Assembly: GCA_905221605.1 (NCBI GenBank)
Contig: CAJNDS010002661.1
Location: forward strand, 55,001 to 119,000
DNA from: Symbiodinium natans
Taxonomy: Eukaryota > Sar > Dinophyceae > Suessiales > Symbiodiniaceae
Direction of reading: 5' to 3'
DNA length: 64,000 nt
The position numbers and the translations under genes were made by a program. The notes beneath the pieces were generated by a model that saw only the letters and a list, made by a program, of their open reading frames with translations, made no database searches and was not told the origin of the DNA. Positions 11,281-23,800 of the stretch are shown one piece after another (the stretch's first letter is position 1; each line of letters starts with the position of its first letter).

Positions 11281-11403
11281 CCAGGCACCTGGGGCAGCGC
11301 GAAGGGCCGTGCCACGCCGATGATCAAGGCCATGCCCAGGGTGACGGCCACCGAAAGCCACATGCCGTCTTCGGTCGCGACTACCTTGGATTTCTGGCGG
11401 GCT
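11281..11403 (-). CDS. Copy A membrane-helix exon
   Basis: Encodes [15 protein letters not shown] followed by [18 protein letters not shown], a membrane helix, and LPQ. The donor is probably the GTGCC at 11288, which joins in frame to [17 protein letters not shown] at 11090-11146. Copy B (25611-25725) is almost identical. The upstream intron is the inverted-repeat element 11404-11515. Confidence 0.7.
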
Positions 11404-11515
11404 CTTTTTGTAGGGAATGAGGGAATCACCCTATGTTTACATAATCCCTTCAAGGGAATATATACATGTATATATATATATGTATATAGGGATTCCCTCA
11501 TTCCCTACTAAGAAC
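11404..11515 (-). mobile_element. Inverted-repeat introner, GTAGGGAATGAGGGAAT family (copy A)
   Basis: A 112-bp intron with arms GGGAATGAGGGAAT and its complement around an AT-rich centre. The arms run through both splice sites: transcript side CTG|GTTCTT and AAG|A. The other copies are at 25726-25814, 52545-52669 and 56011-56132. Confidence 0.8.
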
Positions 11516-11609
11516 CAGGGGTGTGAATTTTCACGCAATGGGCCTGAAGCTTCATCCGGGTACAATACCAGCCTCTTCATACCACCTTATGACCACACAC
11601 CCCACCCCC

Positions 11610-11731
11610 CCCTAAACCCTAAACCCTAAACCCTAAACCCTAAACCCTAAACCCTAAACCCCAAACCCCAAACCCCAAACCCTAAACCCTAAACCCCACC
11701 CCCCCCCCCCCCCCAAAAAAAAAAAAAAAAA
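11610..11731. repeat. CCCTAAA array followed by poly-C/poly-A
   Basis: Heptads pass into CCCCAAA variants and then a C run and an A run of about 18 bases. Copy B lacks the array at the corresponding place. Confidence 0.85.
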
Positions 11732-11925
11732 ATGGAGATCAGGTGCGGAGACCAGGACTGCGGAGGCGAGCTTCAGTGCCACCTGAAGCTTTGGGCCTTT
11801 GGAGCCTTTTCTTGAGGGCAGTGTGGGGCGGGGGGGGGGGGGGCGGGAATAGGGGCATCTTGCAAGTGGGTGTGGAAGAGGTGCGGATTCCTCACAGTGC
11901 ATCTGGCAGGGGAACCTTACCTAAA

Positions 11926-12052
11926 CCCTAAGCCCTAAGCCCTAAGCCCTAAGCCCTAAGCCCTAAGCCCTAAGCCCTAAGCCCTAAGCCCTAAGCCCTA
12001 AGCCCTAAGCCCTAAGCCCTAAGCCCTAAGCCCTAAGCCCTAAGCCCTAAAC
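11926..12052. repeat. Homogeneous CCCTAAG variant array
   Basis: About 18 units of CCCTAAG (TTAGGGC on the other strand), a one-base change of the heptad carried by nearly all units. Absent from copy B. Confidence 0.9.
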
Positions 12053-13195
12053 CTTAGGGAGAATCGGCTCCAGCCTCGCTAGAGAGCATCCCAACACTCT
12101 CTTAGAGTCTTAAGCTAAGTGCCTGAAGGACCACATGAACCCTAAAAGGTTAATTTTTCAAAAAGCGAGTAGAGTAGTACGAGTACAGGGTATCTGGTCC
12201 CAATTTGAGGATTCGTTTGGTCCGCAAGGAGCTTCGAGATTTACCCTGAGGCCGTGCTAGCTTACATCCGCAACTCCAACCTATGTTTTGGGGGGGTTTG
12301 CGAGACATACTGTCAACATAGGTATCTCTTTTGGGAAATAACTTAATAACATTTCAATAGCCCTAAACCCTCAAACCCCAATAAACACAGGCAAATCTCG
12401 CCCTGTCGAACCCAAAGAGGCCCCCAGCCCAAAAAAGGTAGGGTGACGCCGCCTCCATCCAGACGTTGTTGCAGCTGGCCTTGGGAGGGGAATCCATAGC
12501 CAGGGCTTCTTAAAGTTTAGGGGTTTGGGGTTTAGGGTTTCGGGCAACTAAGGTGAGAAAATCGGTCTACAGGTAGTGGCTTTTTCGGTGAAGGGGGTCC
12601 CAGGACTTCTGTGGATTGACCAGTGACCAGGCAGTATAGCAAGCCATGCTCCATGGTTACTCTGAAAGGCTCCATGCTCCGTTTCCAGCCTGACGAAACT
12701 GCAGGGAAGCGGCATATTTGCTGAGCAGCTTCTTTGCGCCCACGATCACTCCTGCGGTTGACAAGAACCACAACAAAGTGTTCTCTTCAAGGATCTTCAG
12801 AAGATAGGCTACGACCTTGCAGGATCATGCCTGTCTCAGACAAGCTTCTGTCAGACTCGACCTCCTCGAGGATGCTTCTTTCCGTCAGCATCTGCATGAG
12901 CGCATTTCGGCGGAGGACGTCCGCTTCCTTCTTGTCGATGTCCATAATGATGCTTTCTGCCTGAGCCGGCTCAACACTTTTACAAGAGGCAACACCACAC
13001 CCAGAATCAAGATGATAAACTCGCAAACAACGGGCACGCATCTACTTGGCTTGCATCGGGTTGCTGGAAACTCAGACTCCGCACCGCTGTTTTCCTGCAT
13101 GGGGATCACGATCCTCAGCTGAGCAAGCACTCAGGCACGAAGAAGTGCCATGGCCCGGTTCTTCTGCGTGGGCTGCGCATGGGCTTGCTGGGACG

Positions 13196-13281
13196 GGTTT
13201 AGGGTTTAGGGTTTAGGGTTTAGGGTTTAGGGTTTAGGGTTTAGGGTTTAGGGTTTAGGGTTTAGGGTTTAGGGTTTAGGG
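13196..13281. repeat. Interstitial TTTAGGG array in copy A
   Basis: About 12 heptads between conserved exon islands. There is no array at the matching place in copy B (near 26960). Confidence 0.9.
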
Positions 13282-16197
13282 GTAAAACGGCCCGGCCATA
13301 GCCAGCGGGAAGGGATGCAGCTCTCTGGATGCGATATTTAAAGTATAGCCGAGTGTGGCATACACTACTTTTAGCATCGTGTCTATACATGCACATCATA
13401 TACGTAGATGTATACAGTGTCGTGCAATTTGCAAAGGCAAATTGTAGCCATAAACACGGAAACATAAACACGGAACTGCAGTCTGCTGATTAGTTGGAAA
13501 AGATCTTAAGAGCATGGCAGGACTTGGGATCCAAAAGCCTCGTCATTGCTTGGGAGTTCCTTCTTCCCCAACCCCCCTCCTCCCCCCCCTGGCCCCCTCC
13601 CCCTGCCCCGCAATGCTCTAACGCCCTTCTGGCCCATAGTAGCAAAGACATCACATAACATTGCCAAGCATGGCCGAGCGGCATGGCGTCGTTGCACAAC
13701 TCGATGGCGGCGCGGCCCCGAACGCTGACCGCCAAGTGCGCTGCTGCGGCCGAAAGCAGGCGCTTCTCCAAGATCTCGTCCTGAGGTCGGGGCTGACGGT
13801 CTATGGGGGCTGTAGGGTAAGGCTTACGGGTAAGGGTCAACAAGAATAATTCAGTCCGTGTGAACCACATCCCCGCGTCCTCCAGGCGCTTGGACTCATC
13901 GCAAAAGGAGATGTTCAATCGCACTTCGTTGTTTGTCTTCCCACGACTGGCGCTCGCAATGAAGGTTTTGCTTTGCCTGAGCTTCCGACAGGTGGCTTTG
14001 TAAATGGGTATTCTTCAGCGCAAGTCAAAAGATGAGATCTCGCCGTCGCAAACGTAAGGGAGCATGGGCGCTCCGAACTGCACTGCTCAGTGGCCGTGTG
14101 GTGACATTCTGCTTGAGAAAGAGGAAGGCAAGAAAGAGCGGGATGACCATGCCGTAGATAGTCCCGCTGCCAAGACCGATGCGGTCTACCTCACAGCTGC
14201 CAGCACACAGTGGCAATCCGAGGCACACGTCTGCACATGACAACAACACTGCAAGTGGTCATGCCTGTACACACATGTTGTGCGTTTGGCTCTTCCGCTC
14301 CTATTCATTTTTTTCATGTGTTTCCAAGACTTGTCTTCAGAGGGTGTATATGTGTTGGGTATTTCAGGTTACTGGGTGATAGGGAGCTGGAGCGGCGCAC
14401 AAATAAGATGTAACAAGAATAAAACAGCCGCAATAATATAACTACTTGTACCGGGATTTTTGGCACCCTCCCCCCCTAGAGAAGGTCTTGTATGTCATGC
14501 TCGCTGCTCCTATCCCCTCCGCCCCGCCTTGCCGGGGGGGGGGCGGGGGAATCAAAAACAAAATCGGCCGCGATGGCTACCTTATAACCCCTAAACGCAC
14601 ACCAGACATAAACAATTAGCACCAGCACTGTGGCAACAGGCTGAGGCTTCCACCCAAGCTGCCATTCCGGTGCTGTCGGTGCACAGCAGATGTGGGAAGA
14701 GAGTCCGGAAAGCGGACTCCTTCGGGATCTCTCTTCCTGGCAAGCTTTGACGTAGCTCTTTCGACTCTCGCGGCTGCTTTCCGCTCTTAAGGACACTTGT
14801 GGGTTTATAGGGGTACCTTATAATGGGGTCCTTATCTTAAGGAGATCCTACTACTTTGGGGGTCTGTATTGGGGTCCCCTATTTAATTTCGTAAACCCCC
14901 ACGTAAGAATTTGTACAGTAGTCAGCGGGGCGCCTTCGCCATCTTGGTCTTGGCAGCCGAGAAGCTGCACGGCCCCCGAGGCACCACCCACAAAGAGCAC
15001 CGTCAGAACATTCAAAGCCATGCTGACTCCTGCGAGACGGGTGCTTCACACATGAGATTCCTCCAACGAAATATACTTCACTTAGTGCCACTGCCTCGTT
15101 GCCGCAGCACCTGGTAGCACAGGGTAGCGCCGAATGAAAACCTGCCTCAATGCCATCATCCCATTTCACAAAGCCGTGTGCTCAGAAGGATATGCCGAAG
15201 CCGAATGAAGCCAGTGTAACTGTGTGCGGTGATTTCGTCTCTTGTGACTCTTGTGTATATCTAATCCTCAACCTAATTGCCTAAAAGGCTTAAGCTGCAT
15301 CTCTAAAAAATGGAGCTCCTGTACCAAGGGAGCAGATCTCCAGGCACGAGCAAGAAAACAACACCAGGATGGGGAGCAAGGGCGTCGCCAGTGCTGTGAG
15401 GGTCCTGCTATGTCCCAAAAATGAGCTTTCAGCAAGTTTTGGGAGGTTTCCCTTGGTTTGGGTCACGCTTGTGAAGACCAGCCGCCTGACGAGCTCGCCG
15501 TCGAAGCGGCACTGTAGGTCCACGAAGCTCACAAGCTGTGTCCCCGTGAGCTGGAGAGCTTCAACGTAAGCCATCATGGCTTCGCCTGAGTCAACCCCCA
15601 TCCTGGAAGCCGATAAAAAGGCCTTAACCGCATCTCACATTCCCACAACCTTGCAGAAGCCTCATGCCATTCTCATGGCATACAAGTCGCCCTCTGCTTC
15701 CGCGGGCACTTCCTGTGGAGCTTCCTGCCATGCTCCCTGCGCCTGCTTCGCCAAGCGCCTTTGCTCTCCGTCCCAGGCTTCCCCCATTAACAACCAGAAG
15801 CATAGTGACAAGGACAGGCAGGCGGTTGCAACATGCACCAGATGTGCCGCAGACCTTTCGAGAACGCCAAGGATGCCAAGGTGCCCGGAAGCAGCCCAAA
15901 GCTGCGCCAGCTGCAGTAGCACCAAGCCTCTCAGAGGTGAGAATTTGGATGTGAGGACAAGCGAAGCCATGAACGCTCAACCCTCAACATCCCTCACGCA
16001 AGGCGACGCAAGGCTTATTGGTTTGGGCTCCCCATCCTTCCGGCAGCAGGAGTCGGCCCGCGCACAGGGCCACCAAGCTGGGACGAGGCACGTAGGACCT
16101 CTCGTGCGGGCGTGGGAAGCTAGGAAGGCCGTTGCCATGTCTCTTGCTGCGACTCCTGGCCCTCTTCTATTATTAGTCTATTATGATGAGATGCCAC

Positions 16198-16678
16198 CAG
16201 CACTTCTGAGCAGGGGGCTTCGACATGTAGGCGGCAGTGCCAAGGAGAGCCAGCAGCAGGCTTGCCACAGCAGCAGCCTGGAGGAAGTCGGTCGCCTCCG
16301 TGCCCAAGTCCAGGCACTTTGCGCACTGGCCGCCCGCGGAGCGGTAGGTGGGCGCGCAGGCCGTGCACAGCGGGCCACTGTATCCTTGGAGCGGAGCCCT
16401 TTATGGAGCCCTCACAATCCAATTCTGCAAGCCAAGTCATGTAAACTTATAAACACAATCCTATAAGCATTAGATACTGTCACTCCTTATATGTGGGGAT
16501 GGAAATTGCAATGTGGACTGGCCAAAACAAAACAACCGAAATGGGGAGCTTGCCATTGAGGCCGGGGTCCAGCGGCGCAGTGGCCCTTGCCGGGGCAGCG
16601 CAGCGGATCCAAGCAAGCGAAGACCGTCGCCCTGGGCGCCCCTGGCAGGCGCACATAGCGAGGCTCGGGGTCTGCCAC
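16198..16678 (-). CDS. Copy A exons 4-5: last cysteine groups and membrane helix
   Basis: Exon 4 is 16563-16678 (VADPEPRYVRLPG, then [16 protein letters not shown]). Exon 5 is 16198-16398 ([33 protein letters not shown], then the hydrophobic AAAVASLLLALLGTAAY). The helix would end the extracellular part. Phases agree across the intron 16564-16562 boundary as modelled, with a GC donor inferred. Confidence 0.75.
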
Positions 16679-16745
16679 CTCTCAGGGTTCGCGCACGAGA
16701 TTTCGGATGATTTCAGCTTCCATATCTTTCCTCATTCTGCCGGGC

Positions 16746-17121
16746 CTCTGCGATGCTGCCGTTCTGGGGGCACTGGAGGTGCAGCTTGCTGCACGGGGAG
16801 CAATGGTCTTTCAGCAGTGCCGTTTGGGGGTCGCATTGGCAGCTCCTGTTGCCTTCGGGACCCCGAAGCTGCCCGAACTTGCACTCACACGAGGCCGACG
16901 TTTGGGGCGCGATGCTGTTCGCTGGGCACTCCTCGCATTGCGGCTGACCCTCCCTGTCTGTGAAGGTATCGGCTGGGCATGCTTTGCATGCGGTGCCCCT
17001 CCCGGCATAGCCCCGCGAGCACACGCACATCTGATCGGGGAGGAACAGATCCGGCGTGACCTTCAGGGAGGCGAGGGTGAGCTCGGCACAGGCGTAGCCG
17101 CCAGCCGCATTTGCGAACGGC
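16746..17121 (-). CDS. Copy A exon 3: cysteine-rich extracellular domain
   Basis: Reads PFANAAGGYACAEL, then repeating C-x2-C groups: [55 protein letters not shown] and CSPCSKLHLQC. The spacing resembles GCC2/GCC3 (ephrin-receptor-like) repeats. It joins in phase to exon 2 through a GC-AG intron and to exon 4 through another GC-AG intron (16679-16745). Confidence 0.85.
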
Positions 17122-17390
17122 CTTGGGACCGCGCTCTCTGAACAAAAACGAAACCTGGCAATATTGGACCTCAAGTGCAATCATCTGGAATCATGAAACG
17201 ATCCGTCTAACTGTCACGCTGCCCTGGATGCTGAGCAACTCTTCGACTTGGACACTTGCCAATGCTACCAGATTTTTTTGGCGGAAGCCCCTACTAGGCA
17301 AAAGGCAAAGGGCAGGTTCAGTCCTGCAAATAGAAAGTACACTTCCATGCATGGCCGCGCTATACTGTGCATTTGCTGACTGCTTCCGGC

Positions 17391-17809
17391 CTTGACTGGC
17401 TGGTTTCCAGCTCCTTCCCGAGCAGCTGCCGCACTTCCTCTCGCGATCGGTTTGCCAACTCCGTGCCCTGGAGGTTCAAGTCTAGTCGGGATCGGACTGC
17501 TTCAGCCAGGGCAACCTTGTCGATGGTCATGGGGATTGCATTGTAGCTGAGGCTGAGGATGCGCAGGGCCGAGGGAGGCGAGCGGAGGCGGGCGATGCTG
17601 TTCTTTGATAGGTCTAGCACTTGCAGCGCCTCGCCCAAAGTGCTTGGCCAAGCTGCCCACAACACACCGTCGACAGACAAAGCCAGCGCGTTCAGCGTCG
17701 GCAGCTCGCCATGGAGCCCGCTTCCGGCGGCAAAGAGGCTCGTGACGGGCGTCGCTGCCAAGGGCAGTAGGAGCTCCGCCACGGAGCCGTTGAGGGAGCA
17801 GTTGCTCAC
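17391..17809 (-). CDS. Copy A exon 2: C-terminal LRR block
   Basis: Open in phase from [16 protein letters not shown] through [14 protein letters not shown] and ILSLSYNAIP, all LRR-like. Acceptor AG before GTGAGC at the upper end. GC donor (GCCGG) at the lower end, with GCCG repeated at the start of the next exon. Confidence 0.85.
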
Positions 17810-18055
17810 CTCCAGTGGGATGTGCTCAGTGGGCTGGGCGACTTCAACATGGGTGGGGGATCAAAAAAGAGGATCCACACGAAAAAGGATTGCTTCAATG
17901 CTCATGGTAAGGGGATCCGATGCGAAATCCGAATATGTTCGGGTCCCTTCATCCCGATCACAAAAAATGAAGGATCAACTCGGATCAACAACGAATCACA
18001 GGTTTAGACACAAGTATATAAGGCGATCCGGTCAAAAATGCGCAGAAAAGAGGGG

Positions 18056-18131
18056 AGGGGGGGGGGGGGGCTGCAGCCTCCACCCCCCCCCCCCCACCAC
18101 CCCCCCCCCCACCCCCCCGCCCCACCACCAC
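18056..18131. repeat. Poly-G and poly-C tracts in the copy A intron
   Basis: A G run of about 15 followed by a C-rich stretch, which can pair as a hairpin. Copy B has a G run at 32013-32026 in the corresponding intron. Confidence 0.75.
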
Positions 18132-18658
18132 GTTTGCAAACACAGTGCCCAATGGAATGTCTACTGACAGCGCGATATTGGTTTAAGTCCTTGCAGTAGG
18201 GCAGGAGCAATACAAAGACTTTGATGGAAGTAGTAGTGTCAATGATTTGCATGGTCAAAATAGTAGCTAACGGTCATAGTACTAGCATAAATACATCGAA
18301 TATTCGGCAAGGTCATACTGCATAAACAAGTCATAGCAACAACAAGAGAAAGACACATAATGGTGATAGTAACCATAATAAATACAAAAACATTCTCAGA
18401 AAAGTGAGCAATAGTGATGATAGAAGAATTGCTAATTGCAGAAGCATGAGTACTGACTGACCGTTAATTCGTTCCTTGTTTGCTTGTGTTCTTCCTTCCT
18501 TGGTTTCACCGTTTCCTTATTGCTTCCATTCTACCTATGTAGCTAGCTGTCGTTTGGCATGTATTTACTCATTGCTGCATTTTGTCCGTTAATCCTTTCG
18601 AACTGTCTTTTACCACAACAACTTTTACAAAGCACTCTCCCAACTTCAGCCCTCGGAC

Positions 18659-19909
18659 TTTCTTTAAATCAAATTCCAACGTACAAAGTGGGCCCCGGGC
18701 GTCGAGGATTTGAAGGCTGGGCAGCAAGCGGTTTGTCGTGGAAAGGTCCAGGCTTTCCACCGGCTGCAAACCGCCCACTCGGCTCCCCTCGGCATGGGCT
18801 GCGAGAGAACCGACTTAAGGCTGACCGAGCCGTGCTCTTGTGACGGAAAACTCCACTGAGAGCGCGGCTGCCAACTTCATCTCACGCAGCTCTTTGCAGC
18901 AGCGCCGCCAATGGGCATATGAAATAAAGCTGGTGATACCCGTTTCCGAGAGGTCCACCTTCTCGAGGGCCGGCCAACCTCGGAGCAAACCCAACTCCCC
19001 TTCGACTTCCTGCAGCCCGGCAAGGTTGAGGACCTTCAGCTTCCGCATCTCTCGCAAGCTGCTCAGATGCCCGCGGATGCAGCTCTGACCCAGAAGCAGC
19101 TCTAAAGCCTCGGTCAGGTTGGAGAGGGCTCGCAGGTCGCCGGCGACCTGCGTCTGCTGGAGGTCCAGGACCCGGAGCTGGGTGAGTGGGGAGAGGGCTT
19201 GCAGATCGCCGGCGACCTGTGTCTGCTGGAGGTAAATGAAATGGAGCTGGGTGAGTGGGGAGAAAGCTCGCACGTCGCCGGCGACCTGCGTCTGCTGAAG
19301 GTACAGGACCCGGAGCTGGGTGAAAGGGGATAGGGCTTGCAGGTCGCCGGCGACCTGCGTCTGCTGGAGCTGCAGGACCCGGAGCTGGGTGAAAGGGGAG
19401 AGGGCTTGCAGGTCGCCGGCGACCTGCGTCTGCTGGAGGTGCAGGACCCGGAGCTGGGTGAGTGGGGAAAGGGCCCGCAGGTCGCCGGCGACCTGCGTCT
19501 GCTGGAGGTTCAGGGAAAGGAGCTGGGTGAGTGGGGAGAGGGCTCGCAGGTCGCCGGCGACCTGCGTCTGCTGGAGATTCAGGGCTCGGAGCTGGGTGAG
19601 TGGGGAGAGGGCTCGCAGGTCGCCGCCGAAATGCGTCTGCCGGAGGTCCAGGCCCTGGAGCTGGGTGAGTGGGGAGAAGGCTCGCAGGTCGCCGACGACC
19701 TGCGTCTGCTGGAGGTCCAGGTACCGGAGCGTCGTGAGGTTTTGGAGGGATTTGATGTTCCCCATGGCTTGCGACTTCCTCAGAGCGATCCGGGTCACGC
19801 ACCCGTCCTCACAGCGGATTCCTGGCCAGCTGCAGGGCGGCCCATCGCCTCGGAGGCCGAGGCCCCGCAGCGCGTGGAGGAGGACAGCCTCCACGCCTCG
19901 GCTCGACAT
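18659..19909 (-). CDS. Copy A first exon: LRR N-cap and nine 23-aa LRR units
   Basis: Starts [26 protein letters not shown] pattern follows, typical of plant-type LRR N-terminal caps ([19 protein letters not shown]). Nine repeats of 23 residues then follow with consensus [20 protein letters not shown], each 69 bp. A C-terminal non-repeat part includes [13 protein letters not shown]. The frame meets TAA at 18815 and then continues with [18 protein letters not shown], the same text as in copy B. The exon end at about 18659 (donor GTCCGAGG) is approximate. Confidence 0.8.
19115..19735 (-). repeat. 69-bp tandem repeat array (9 LRR units, copy A)
   Basis: Same 69-bp period and orientation as 45310-47385. 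The units are closer to the consensus [15 protein letters not shown], without the higher-order pattern. Confidence 0.9.
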
Positions 19910-20796
19910 CTCGCCTGCACGGCCTTTTCGCCCCCACTACCCCAAATCAAGGCCGCGTAGCATCTATCCTCAACCCGAAAAGCAGCTTTCGGCTCAGGCA
20001 CACGCAGCTGCCCGTGCAGAAGTGCCCTGGCCAAGAACACCATCACAAGAAGCCCTCTTTCTTTCTTTCCCTTTACTTTCTTTCTTTCTTTCTGAGGACC
20101 CAGACATCTTAGCCTCCTCGTCACAATACACAAAGTCATGTGAGGGCACTCAAGGGGAAAGCCACCAAGTCCTGCACTACACGGTGGCGCGCTGCAAAAC
20201 GTTTTGCATAGGAAAGTCCACGTCATTCGGCACACGGCGCTCTCTCCCACTCTGTGTCTCTCTCTCTCTCTCTCTGAGCTCTTTCTTTCTTTTATTATTC
20301 TATTTCATTCCATTCCATTCTATTCTTTTCTTTCTTTCTTTCTTCGGGCCTGGGGGCCAGCCCCTGCGCGATGAGCCCGCTCCCACTCGTGGAGACTTGA
20401 AACACTGGAGGGGGTGTGTTATCAACCCCGCTCCCTGGACCAAAACCTGGGACTCAACGCAGCAAAGAACAACTTCACATCCCTGGCTTTCGTGGTGGCC
20501 CTGAACTGCCCCCCCCCCCCCCGCCCCCGGCCCCCCACCCTCTCTCTCGCTGAGGGTTGATATCACAGCAGATTCTCAGAATCCACCGTCCTCCAGCCAG
20601 ACTCTCGGCGGACTGAGACTCTCTCTCTCCCTCCCTCTCTTTCTCATGTGTGACTGATCTCCTCCGAAAAATGCCATTGAACAAAATGCACATCCTGCAA
20701 CACCTGAATTCCTGCATGCGTATAAGCAAGATACAAAGGCGCGTCGGCGCAAGGCAGGTCTCACAGCTTCCGGTGCTTGCCGCAAGGTTTCCAGAG

Positions 20797-20870
20797 GTTG
20801 ACGTACCCAGCCCAGAAAGAGGCATATCTGCGGGCTTCGGTTGCAAAGTAAAGTTGAGGCCCCAAAGTCA
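20797..20870 (-). CDS. Copy B 3' exon: [20 protein letters not shown]
   Basis: Agrees with copy C at 48995-49085 (VYFAPEARRHSFNWAGYFNL). The text upstream, GPQ, is also shared. It may be near the end of the protein; no stop could be assigned. Confidence 0.5.
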
Positions 20871-23800
20871 CATGCTCACTGGTTCTTGACCCCTGCATGC
20901 TAGCTTGTTGTTATGTAGGGGGGGACGCGTGCCTCTTGGTCGGTCAGGGAAAGCCCGGACGCAAAGCCATCGGAATCCTTCCGTGGTCCACAACACAACG
21001 CCGAGAAGGACGGGCGTTGAGCCCAACAGGTTTTTGATTGAGCCTCCTAAACTCCTGAACTCCTAAACCCCCTAAACCCTAAACCCTTAATATGTGCGAG
21101 GCTTTTAAACAGGGGGGCGGAGGGAACAGACGGAGCACCTTGCCTGAGCTCGTTGATGTTCCGATCCCGACCCCAGCGCAGCGCCCTCGGCGGCCTTGCC
21201 AAAATGAGGAGCCAACACCCACATCTGGGTACTACCCCTAAACCCTGTATCAAATGAGAGTGCTGTGAATCATGCGAGGGCATGCGAGCAGCTTGCCTGA
21301 GCTTCCTGAACTGCAGCTTCTTGCAGTTTCGCAACCGGCTTCAGCCAGGGCCCAGCTGACTTCTGCGCAGCAATGGCGATGCAACAATGCGTTGTAAAAC
21401 TTCCAACTGGCTGCGATACCGATCCGGAAACCATGGAAGTCTGCGGGGCTTTGATGTGTATTGATTGCCAACAGTAGGACCTGCAGTCCTTTTAAATTGA
21501 GAGCACCAAAAACATTGAAGGTTCGGGGCTCTCTCCATGTCCCACTGGTTCAGGGCACCGCAGGAAGCCGGTTGCACTGCTAAGGCCCTACAGACATCCC
21601 AGGTCCTAGGACTCTAGGACACATTGTCTTAGGATATTGGGGGTGCAGCCGGTGTAGTGGAATGGGCGGTCCTTGTCGGGCCGAAGCGTGTGGGCGGAGT
21701 TCAGGAGGTCCTCTGCTGCGCAAGGGAGGCAAGGATCTCAGGCTTGTGCGGAGAGGAGGCTCTGAAAGACCCAATGGAGGGGAAAGGAGGGGTGCTTCTG
21801 GCACCCAAGTTAGGTGCTACCTCGAGTCTTAACTGCCAATTACTCTGAAGCAGGGTACCTATTTCACGTCCGAGAATCTTCTGCATGGAGGCCTTGGAGC
21901 TCTGGTCGAACTGCCAGGGAGGTGTGGAGCACGAGGCAGAGCACCACCGTGGAAACATATGGAAGCATTTTTGGCAAACATGTTGCAAGGCAAGGCTTTG
22001 AGCCAGAGCCTCACAAGGTTCACGATTGTCGGCAAGACATGCTTCCGGGGCACTCTATCTTCAGGGCCAGACTACTGCGGGACTGCATCTGAACCTGCAT
22101 GTCAAGACTGCCACCTACTAGCGCGAGACTGTGCTATACCATCTTTGCGACAAGTTGGTAGTTTTCGGGACTGGACTTTTGGCAGATTGGGAGAAGCTGA
22201 TGTCACGCAGAGCTGCCGTGGCCTCGTGGGCTCGCGGCTCCAGGCTTGCAACGGAGAGTGCGCAAGGGCCTCGCGTAGAAAGGCTTCGTATTCCCTTATA
22301 GGGCTCAAGCTTCAGGTTAGTAGAAAGGGATCTTTGGGTTCAATGGTTCAGAAAGGGACGCGGAGCTATGTTGAGAGCTCCACACCTTCATGGGAGTTTC
22401 CTGGTTCATGGACAACCTCACATCCCACAAGTGGGACGTACGATGCTCGAATATAGCGTACGATGCAGCGGATACTGCGCAGTGTCGTATCGTGCAATCG
22501 TCGTCTACTATTCCGGCATAGACAGGGCTGATGCTTCTAGACGATGGTACTCTACTTTAGAAGAGAACGCCTCCACTGCACATTGCCTGCCACGGGCGTA
22601 CACCTGCGTACACCACTACGTGACGCCTGCGGCACTGCATCGCGACCCTAAAACCTAAACCCGAAACCCTGAACCCTAATCCGCTATCCCGTGCTCCGCT
22701 TTTTTCCACAGGCAAAGCACGCTCTCATCTTGCGGAGCATGCAGAGGTTCACAAGGTTTCATAGGTAAGTGGGCCCGTCACGCACCGAGTTCTTCGTATG
22801 CCTATTATTAGTCTTTACACCTTAAGCAGGTGATGGGGCATGAAAAAAACACACCTTTTCGGGGGGCCCACGTCTGGAGGTCGCCTGCATATCGGGCTCT
22901 CGGGGTATGAAGGTGAACCACCTGCTGTTTCTGTCCAGCAGGACACCAGATGCACTTGATGCAAAAAAGTCTGCAGCTCCTCCTCAGTCTCATCTCCTGA
23001 ATATCCCTAAACTCTAAACCCCAAAAGCGACAGCGTCATCTTCAGAAACAGACGCTCTGAGAGGGTTTCCGGGCATGTTTGAACCGAAAAGGGTCATCCC
23101 AGGAGTCTCTCGAAAGTCGCCGCATCCCTCGGAATCTCAAGTCAATGACCTTTCAGAGGCTGGGTTTAGTAAGGGTTTTGGGGTTTAGGGGTTAGGGTTT
23201 GGAGATCCGACTGGCGCCTAGATGAAGACAAAAGCGTGCCGACTCCATCTGCCGTTGAAACTCTAGAGGAGCCGCAGCTCTTCTGCTTTGACCTCGACGC
23301 ACTCACCGCGGCGCAAGGCAGGCAGCTTCTGCTCGAGATCCTGCAGAGCAGCAGCCCCGAGGGTTTAGGGTTTAGGGTTTAGGGTTTAGGGTTTAGGGTC
23401 ACGGGTCACGGATGTCTCGTTCATCTAGCGATGTGGAGGGTATGGAGATGAGGCAGGCAAGCGGAATCCAAACTTCCAACAAGACTTGTGACAAGGAACT
23501 GCTCAACAGTGTCGGGATGCGAAAGGGGTCTAACCTGAACCCATGACAAGTGTGAATTCTGGAGTTGTGAGCTCGGGGCCTTTCGTAACATTTTGTGCCA
23601 TACAGTAGCACACCAAAGTCCACCAGAGTATACCAAAGCATGCTGCAGTCTGCTAGCCAATTCTGTAGGACTGGATGCTGCCATACGCTTCTACATCAGT
23701 GCGGCAGAAAACCCCAACACCTGTGCATAGACTCAGAACATGGACTACACCATCTTTGCGAACTAAAACAGTATGCGTACTACATGTAAACGATGTGAAA

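Larger units (their letters stand above)
7933..19909 (-). pseudogene. LRR / cysteine-rich / multi-pass membrane gene, copy A (truncated, stop in first exon)
   Basis: Partial paralogue of the gene at 20797-47546. Order: plant-type LRR N-cap and 9 LRR units (18659-19909); further LRRs (17391-17809); a cysteine-rich segment resembling GCC2/GCC3 domains (16746-17121, 16563-16678); a last cysteine group plus membrane helix (16198-16398); then conserved exon islands at about 15858-15928, 15660-15790, 15480-15590, 14930-15030, 14090-14205, 13660-13960, 12780-12965, 12545-12690, 11289-11403, 11090-11146, 10700-10815, 9247-9338, 8805-8965 and 8155-8235. Defects: an in-frame TAA at 18815-18817 where copy B is open, and loss of everything beyond 7933, where coding sequence abuts CCCTAAA repeats. 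A receptor or adhesion role is inference from architecture only. If an intron removes the TAA the gene could still be expressed, though truncated. Confidence 0.7.

Noticed and set aside
19320-20504. Long plus-strand ORF over the LRR array of copy A
   Set aside because: Antisense shadow of the 69-bp repeat followed by pyrimidine-rich spacer.
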